Below, piece after piece: positions 57,797 through 64,000 of a stretch of DNA of 64,000 bases (the first letter of the stretch is position 1; the number at the start of each line of letters is the position of its first letter). Under the pieces are notes generated by a model. The model saw only the letters and a list, made by a program, of their open reading frames with translations. It was not told where the DNA came from and did not search any database. The stretch covers positions 1-64,000 of the forward strand of contig JAIQDT010009144.1 of the NCBI GenBank assembly GCA_021521415.1, read 5' to 3'. Both the position numbers and the translations under genes were made by a program. The DNA comes from Bidens hawaiensis (Eukaryota; Streptophyta; Magnoliopsida; Asterales; Asteraceae).

Positions 57797-58846
57797 TGAC
57801 AAGGGTTAAGTTCTTAACTATAGGTATATTACTTTTCTATATTAATCACATATGAATGCCGTGATAATGATTAAGTAGAAACATGCTGGTGAGTAACTGG
57901 TTTAGGTCTAAACATGTACTTTTGTACTGGGCAAAATGGGTCGGTTAACTTCATGTTCATGTAACGAAACTAATGCACTCGTGTTTCTTCAGGTGATGTG
58001 ATACCGTTAGTGGCCTGTTAGTGTCCGCTTGACGAAAATCAAAGTTAACTATGCATTCACCACCCCATACCGACACATTAATTCTTTACCTGACGATGGC
58101 AGTAAGATGCATTGCTTTACCGCCGTTACGTAATGAGTGGTTCTTAATGTTCTGGGCGCGCCATACTGTGACCTTGAAGGCCACCACTGCAGGTGCTATC
58201 GCACCCATCCCTTCGCGTGTTTTCAATGTTTGATTTTTTTCTTGATTTAGGTGGCTTGGAGAAAAAAAAAAGTGCTTTTAGGTATTGAATTTTTTAATTG
58301 CTTTTAGGTAATCCTCCATCTGACAAGGGTTAAGTTCTTAACTATAGGTATATTACTTTTCTATATTAATCACATATGAATGCCGTGATAATGATTATTA
58401 AGTAGAAACATGCTGGTGAGTAACTGGTTTAGGTCTAAACATGTACTTTTGTACTGGGCAAAATGGGTCGGTTAACTTCATGTTCATGTAACGAAACTAA
58501 TGCACTCGTGTTTCTTCAGGTGATGTGATACCGTTAGTGGCCTGTTAGTGTCCGCTTGACGAAAATCAAAGTTAACTATGCATTCACCACCCCATACCGA
58601 CACATTAATTCTTTACCTGACGATGGCAGTAAGATGCATTGCTTTACCGCCGTTACGTAATGAGTGGTTCTTAATGTTCTGGGCGCGCCATACTGTGACC
58701 TTGAAGGCCACCACTGCAGGTGCTATCGCACCCATCCCTTCGCGTGTTTTCAATGTTTGATTTTTTTCTTGATTTAGGTGGCTTGGAGAAAAAAAAAGTG
58801 CTTTTAGGTATTGAATTTTTTAATTGCTTTTAGGTAATCCTCCATC
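57797..58846 (+). repeat. Direct tandem duplication, 524-bp unit
   Basis: 57797-58320 and 58321-58846 are identical apart from a TTA insertion near 58397 and a one-base difference in an A run. The last 88 or so bases of each unit are the terminal repeat of the MULE that continues from the second unit. Confidence 0.95.
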
Positions 58847-59737
58847 TGAGATGGCGGATTACAGGTACACGTAAGCAAGTTTTCCACATGTGTATCCAGG
58901 TCGGATGCCATGTAACACACGTGGAATCCTCTATCTGAGATAGAGGATTACGTACACTCATTTTAGAGAGGATTGTCACACAGAATCCTCTATCTGAAAT
59001 TATAGGAGGATTGTTGTCCGGAGAAAGCATTAAACATTTGTGACATTGGGGGTACCCTCGCACTCCTCAAGGTTTGGATTTGAATGTTCCCCAACGTTTT
59101 CAAAGAGCGCATTTTCGGATTGACCAAAATCTAAGTTGCAACCCGCTTGTGGTGGCGTAACTTCGGGATATTGATCATTGACGATTCTCCACATCGTCTC
59201 CATGTCATCATTAAACAGGTTATAACCCAAATATTTGGAAAATATTTGGTGAGATTACTTTTTAATTTAATGAAATGTTATAACTTGTTTAAGAGCTATT
59301 TGGGTTTGGTGAGACCCATACCCGTGAATTCGAGTCAAATGCGTAAGAAGTCTTTATTTACTAATAAAGCAATCTGATGCCTTGAGATAATTTATGGAGG
59401 TTTTGTTTATATATATTTATGGAGGTTTTGTTTATATATATTTAAGATGTATTAATGTAAGTAAACCATATAAACTAGGTGTATTACTTTATTAATTCCC
59501 TTTTAATACTTTGTGTGACAATCCTCTCTAAAATGAGTGTACGTAATCCTCTATCTCAGATAGAGGATTCCACGTGTGTTACATGGCATCCGACCTGGAT
59601 ACACAGGTGGAAAACTTGCTTACGTGTTCCTGTAATCCGCCATCTCAGATGGAGGATTACCTAAAAGCAATTAAATTCAAATTCAATACCTAAAAGCACT
59701 TTTTTTTCTCTAAGCCACCTAAATCAAGAAAAAAATC
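58759..59737. mobile_element. Mutator-like element with about 220-bp terminal inverted repeats
   Basis: The arms 58759-58980 and 59513-59737 are near-perfect inverted repeats starting GATTTTTTTCTTGATTTAGG. Flanks carry a 10-bp duplication TTCAATGTTT (58749-58758 and 59738-59747), within the Mutator range. The 530-bp centre is not repeated. It contains a minus-strand coding-like segment. Confidence 0.88.
59030..59230 (-). pseudogene. Captured or residual coding fragment inside the MULE
   Basis: A 66-codon open frame (N-L-F-N-D-D-M-E-T-M-W-R..E-C-E-G-T-P-N-V-T) of acidic, protein-like composition. It may be the N-terminal part of a MULE transposase or a captured host exon; I cannot tell which. 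Confidence 0.3.
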
Positions 59738-59833
59738 TTCAATGTTTATTAGTTACTGCTCATAACTCTCTTTTATTTAACCAATTCCCACTTGTTTATT
59801 TCCATTAATAATTCATAATAATTAAAACATTAC

Positions 59834-60546
59834 AGCAGTTGATGGTAAAAAGTTGCCCGATGATGATCAGAAGATCGTAGAGCATGCATGGCTTGAGAAG
59901 ATTGATAAGCCCGCGGCCTTACAGGTGGTTGGAGCACCATACAACGGGCCAAGAATTGGCGAGAAATGATGAGATCGCGTGTCAGATAGGCGATCCACAA
60001 ACTGATTGGAGTTTTGACGACCTCATATTGGAGCTTAATATCATAAATCATAAACTTCAAGAATTCTCATTGGTTCCTTTACATTTCACCAAAAGACACT
60101 CAAGGTACCATTATATCATTAGAGATCTTCAATATATCCCCTTATTTTCCACCAACGAGTTTTTTTGCAGTGGTGATTCATATGGTGAGTTTGATGATGA
60201 TGATGTTTATGAGGAGTATAGCAGCACGGATGTAACGATTGGTACTTGTTTTGGTTGTGAGGATGTCTATTTAAGGTTGTTATTCATCATTGCTATGTTT
60301 TGTGATGTAAAAGACTTCATATATGATTCTGACTTCTTAATATTTTACAGTGACAGTGAAGATTCAGATAACAAGTCAAGCAGTGGGTCCCAATGGAATT
60401 TGATGGAGAAAGGTGGAGTAATTGAAGGTGCATTAATCGAACTAAGCCACAAACAACAACTTAATCTTAATATTGCGGTTTGTTTTTTATTTTTATCACC
60501 GCATACGTGCCTTAACTATTACCCGACACATCAATTCTTTACATGA
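59834..60546 (+). other. Coding-like sequence of unknown origin
   Basis: After an acceptor-like TTACAG at about 59829 one frame reads V-D-G-K-K-L-P-D-D-D-Q-K-I-V-E-H-A-W up to a stop at about 59968. A second frame is open 59884-60546 and includes an acidic Ser/Asp region (Y-S-D-S-E-D-S-D-N-K-S) preceded by a TTTTACAG at 60350. It may be an intron-containing host gene continuing to an exon-like stretch at 60985-61107 that ends in GTAAGT. No family recognised. Confidence 0.25.
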
Positions 60547-60600
60547 TGCTGGCGGTAACATGCATTGCATTACCGCCATTACGTAATGTGTGGTTCTTAG
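60497..60600 (+). repeat. Diverged third copy of part of the 524-bp unit
   Basis: CCCGACACATCAATTCTTTAC, then TTACCGCCATTACGTAATG and GTGGTTCTTA match 58068-58148 with several changes. An old duplicate is therefore present outside the tandem pair. Confidence 0.65.
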
Positions 60601-61335
60601 TTAGCGACTGGTGAAAACCAATTTGGCCCAAGCCAGTTCGGGTTATAAACCGGATTAGGAGGAAAATATGATTGACCAAACCTATATAATTTATGCAGCA
60701 TTTTTCCCCTTTCATTTACGTTCTCATGTGATATAGTTTGTGCAGTTTGACCAAGTGAAGTCAAACTGCAAGTCATAGTCATTTACAACTCGTTTAGTGA
60801 AGGGCGGGCGGTCCAAACATCGGTTTTGGGTTGGGTTGGGTTCGTTACATGTCGGTTATTTCAGTTTAATGAAAACCGTGTGTTTTACTTGGTCCCATTA
60901 GTTACATGCCGGCTATTAATGGGTCACGGTAAGTTTTCCGGTAGCAGGTTCTCAAAGTTACTTTTATGTTTTGGTCTGTGATAGGAGTGGACAACGTGTA
61001 TGGAAGGATCATCGTCCTCGGTCGGGTATATGGAAAGGTAGTAATGGTGGTGAAGTTATTTCCATTAGTGGTTGTGATGATGATCAAACATCTGCTGATA
61101 CATCTGTAAGTTTCATCTTTGCACACCCTTTATTATTCTTATCGTTATCTTATAGTTTAAACATAGATGAATGTCGAAAGTGACAAATTATTTGTCGGAG
61201 TAGGCTCTATCAAAGATCACATTAACAGGGGCCATGGCCTTTCGTTTTATTCAAGCTATATAACATGGAAATGCGCCTACTTATGGTATCTTATTAGGGT
61301 CCATGAGTAATGCCATCCGTAATGCAAGAATTGGA

Positions 61336-61520
61336 GGTGGCGGTAGTGGCGGCGGTGCAGTGGTTAATTATCTCCTTACTATGCTATTGACTGGCGGCAT
61401 CCTTGCTGGTGTGATGGGTTAACTGGAGGTGGCGGCGGTGTAGTGGTTAATTCTCTCCTTAATTACTATGTTTTTGACTGTCGGCATCCTTGCTGGTGTG
61501 ATGGATTAACTGGAAGTGGA
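61336..61520 (+). repeat. Tandem duplication, about 95-bp unit
   Basis: GGAGGTGGCGG..CAGTGGTTAATT..GGCATCCTTGCTGGTGTGATGG occurs twice (from 61336 and from 61425). The first copy has an extra GGTGGCGG stretch. GC content is high for the region. Confidence 0.8.
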
Positions 61521-61574
61521 CTTAGCCTGGTATACATGCTGTTGGTTGACTTTTAACTTGTTGGTCAATGTTGT

Positions 61575-62016
61575 CATATATATATATGGTGAATGCTATT
61601 GTAACCGTGTTGTGAAAAACCATGTCCAATGACAAACAAATATTCCCTTCAACCATCAAATATAAAATAATACAACTCATTTGTGCTCAACTAACTACGC
61701 CACGTTATTTGTAGGTTTACAAAAGTTTATTTTTATATAGATCTTGATTCTTATAGTTAAGACTTTCAATTATTTATACATTTTTTAGTTGAACTACAAA
61801 CTCTTAGCATGTTCTTAAAACAAATGTTTGATTAAAATACAAAATTTGATACCTTAATTTTCTTTCTTGCTAATATTGCTGTATAAAATTTCAACTTTTG
61901 GTATTGAAAACTATAGCGAATACAAATTTTACTATAGCAAATGCCGGTGACAGAACGAGCTGCTACTGACTGAATCACAATTGTGACCCCGCCGCAACGC
62001 GCGGGCATTTTTACTA
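61575..62016. mobile_element. Non-autonomous repeat with GC-rich terminus, reverse orientation
   Basis: The right end reads CGCAACGCGCGGGCA then TTACTAGT, the inverted form of the terminus at 48511. The left boundary at the TATATATATGG run is approximate. Confidence 0.35.
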
Positions 62017-62505
62017 GTATCTCAATATACATTTAAACTTTGTATTTATTTTATAAGAATGTGATTTTGTTGGGAATATTGTATTCGATGTTTCTGCAGA
62101 GGTGAATAATGTTTACATATAGAGCTGATACAGATTTGTTAACTGCAACTTATGAAATTCATTAGTCAAAATGGGTATTTTGTACATAAAACAAACAAAA
62201 CTAAATGCCATATATTTACACAGTTACACTTTGGTTGCTTAAAAAACAGTTGGTGTATAATTGCATTTTGAGTGCATATTAACAATTAGAAATACATGCA
62301 TATAGTTAATACTCAATATTATAATTTTCCAATCAACTTTGGGCTCCAGGTGACATAAATTTTGACTTTTGAAGTCAAAATAAGTTATTTGATTTTGTTG
62401 TGCATCTAAAACATGTTGACAATTTGTAATATGTGCTTACTGTAAACTGTTGGTGTAGTAGCACGCCTAATTTTGCACTATCTGCTTGTATCTATTCAAA
62501 GTGTT

Positions 62506-62556
62506 GGTGTATTATATAGTCTGTCTTTTCATTTCATATATATTGTATGTAAATAT
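62506..62556. repeat. 51-bp direct repeat, copy 2
   Basis: Partner of 55512-55562; here it lies just upstream of the Myb/SANT-like pseudogene and may be part of its 5' flank. Confidence 0.7.
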
Positions 62557-62563
62557 TTTAGAT

Positions 62564-63629
62564 ATGGAAAGTCAAGATATGGACTCACAAAACCAATACT
62601 ACACCAACCTTTTTTACTGGAAACTCTCATATGACCCTAGATGACTCTCCTCTCTTGCCTTCTACTAATCCAACCAACGTTAGGAGATCAATGAGGGGTA
62701 CAAACTTCGTCTTTGAGGAAGACAAGTGGCTTATCTCTGCATGGCTAAATTGTAGCGTTGATTCCATTCAAGGTACTGATAAAAAACAATCTCAATTTTG
62801 GGGAAAAGTATTGGACTACTTTGACCAATATTAAAAGGCCACAACCGATCGGTCATTGAAGTCTTCAACACATCGATGGTCATGTATTCAAAAAGCAACA
62901 AATTACTTTTATTCGTACCTAGGTCAAGTTGAAAGGGTACATCAAAGTGGCCTGACCGACCACGATAAGGTAGAAATTCCACTCTTATTTGCGTTGAGAG
63001 TATTTTAATTTATATTTTGTTTTTTCTACAATGAATTTTATTGGTTTAAATGAAAGTTTGACAAGGCGAAGATTATGTACCAATCAATACGAAAATGCAA
63101 CTTTTAGTTCGAGCATTGTTGGCACCTATTAAAGAACCAACCTAAGTTGATGTCACGCCCCACAAAAGATATCACAAATCAAAAGAAAACGATGGTAGAA
63201 TCCCCAATCCCGACCACAACGTCATCCCCAACAGAGAATGTTATCGAGTTGGACCGACCAATGGGTAGGAAAGCTGAAAAAGCAAAACGAAAGGCCCAAG
63301 GCATTCAATCGGAGGAAATTATCCAACTCAGAAAGATGAAGTATACCCTGCTAGAGGAGTCGAGTGCTCAAGAGAAAGAGTATTATCGTCTTAAAGCTAA
63401 AAAGATGTAGCATGACAAGACAAACGAGCGAAAAAAGTTACATCTTGAAGATGAAAGTTTGAAGTTAGAGAAAGAAAAGTTGAGGATTGAAGCTGAGAAA
63501 GCGGGGCTTGCAAAGAAGGATTCAGATCAAATAATTATGATGATGAATGTGAGTGTCATGCCAAAAATTCAACGACTATATTTTGAGGGACTTCAAAGGG
63601 AAATCATGATGAGATATGACCATATTTAG
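62564..63629 (+). pseudogene. Myb/SANT plus NAM-associated-domain gene (Harbinger-ORF1-like), decayed
   Basis: The Myb/SANT-like domain is at 62690-62960 (F-E-E-D-K-W-L-I-S-A-W-L, Q-F-W-G-K-V, T-H-R-W-S-C-I-Q-K-A-T-N). The linker F-E-H-C-W-H-L-L-K is at 63103-63130. The NAM-associated C-terminal domain is at 63240-63629 (R-P-M-G-R-K-A-E-K-A-K-R-K, S-V-M-P, Y-F-E-G-L). Many plant genes with this layout are annotated as 'glutathione S-transferase T3-like', and the layout is also that of PIF/Harbinger ORF1. Breaks: a frameshift near 62640, TAA at 62832-62834, loss or frameshift around 62975-63095, TAG in N-F-stop-F-E-H and TAG at 63408-63410. Stop codons are probably old C-to-T changes. Confidence 0.75.
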
Positions 63630-64000
63630 ATAAACAACTTTGAAGACTAGTGACTATTACATATGATTTTTTATTGTAATCGTTTTATAGTAAATTATAT
63701 AAAACTTCGATTATTTACTTGATTCTAACTATTTTTTGGTGTTTTGTTTTAAGTGTCATCAAGTTAATCGTTAATCGATGTTGAAGAATTTAGATAATCG
63801 TAAATTAAAAAGGCAGTCTTTTTTTTTGAAGTTATAATATGTGTGTTTTGTTTTCAAATTAAGTTTTTGAGTATTAATGCTTGTTATGATCTAATTGTTG
63901 GTTTTATATGATATAATTTTATCTCGATTGTATGGTTTTGAATAATCTGTCTTTCAATGATCCTTTTTCCTATAATAGCAAGTATAATATATTTTTTTAT
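63630..64000. other. AT-rich right edge, nothing recognised
   Basis: T-rich sequence downstream of the pseudogene. No gene, terminal repeat or tRNA-like element was seen. Confidence 0.5.

Noticed and set aside
58051..58760. Two identical 60-codon open frames
   Set aside because: Products of the 524-bp tandem duplication; the diverged third copy at 60497 does not keep the frame.
55563..60920. A second full-length hAT element bounded by AACCG-rich ends
   Set aside because: The right side near 60650-60950 has some ACCG/CGGT words but no matching terminal repeat and no 8-bp duplication.

Overview
The window is nuclear DNA from a plant, most likely an asterid eudicot (Asteraceae is a guess from general style, not shown by any single feature). 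It is AT-rich, intron-bearing and almost wholly made of nested transposable elements. Only one short gene looks like a conserved host gene (46625-46906).

Layout. 1-26452 is a nest of insertions that can be dated relative to each other by target-site duplications (TSDs). The outermost layer is a gag-only Ty3/gypsy element: 5' LTR 1-935 plus 20596-22085, tRNA-Met-type primer site 22089, gag 23397-24686, polypurine tract 25516, truncated 3' LTR 25530-26452. Its 5' LTR is split by an element with Mutator-like terminal repeats (936-20586, TSD TAAACGTAT). Inside that lie a reverse-strand gypsy LTR (1224-2856) and a Tat-lineage Ty3/gypsy element on the minus strand (2970-18369, TSD CTGCA). The Tat 5' LTR is in turn split by an Athila-type solo LTR (16171-17873, TSD GAAGG). 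Between its integrase and 3' LTR the Tat element carries two tandem, diverged copies of the antisense transposase-28-type gene (4222-7050 and 7508-10157), each with its own TATA promoter and introns. Both copies and the gag-pol are broken.

26453-37480 is Athila-type DNA. A plus-strand 3' internal region and 3' LTR (28494-32664) is followed by a diverged inverted copy of the same internal region (32665-34930), then a plus-strand primer site and degenerate gag (36498-37450). The 3' LTR holds a hAT transposon (29219-31699, 8-bp TSD) with dense CCGG subterminal arrays and an internally deleted transposase. It also holds four GC-rich palindromes at exactly 31-bp spacing just upstream of a TATA box. 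37699-43617 is a minus-strand Ty1/copia element that keeps gag but has lost nearly all pol.

43618-64000 is lower-density sequence. It contains a small hAT MITE (45553-46035), the host-like small gene, further LTR fragments, a third degenerate antisense-type gene (50769-52774), minisatellites, a 524-bp tandem duplication, a MULE with about 220-bp terminal repeats (58759-59737), and a decayed Myb/SANT plus NAM-associated-domain gene (62564-63629).

What works together: the gag, protease, RT, two RNase H domains and integrase of the Tat element form one inactivated polyprotein read from right to left, while its antisense genes run left to right and converge on it. All assignments come from reading the sequence; no database search was run.
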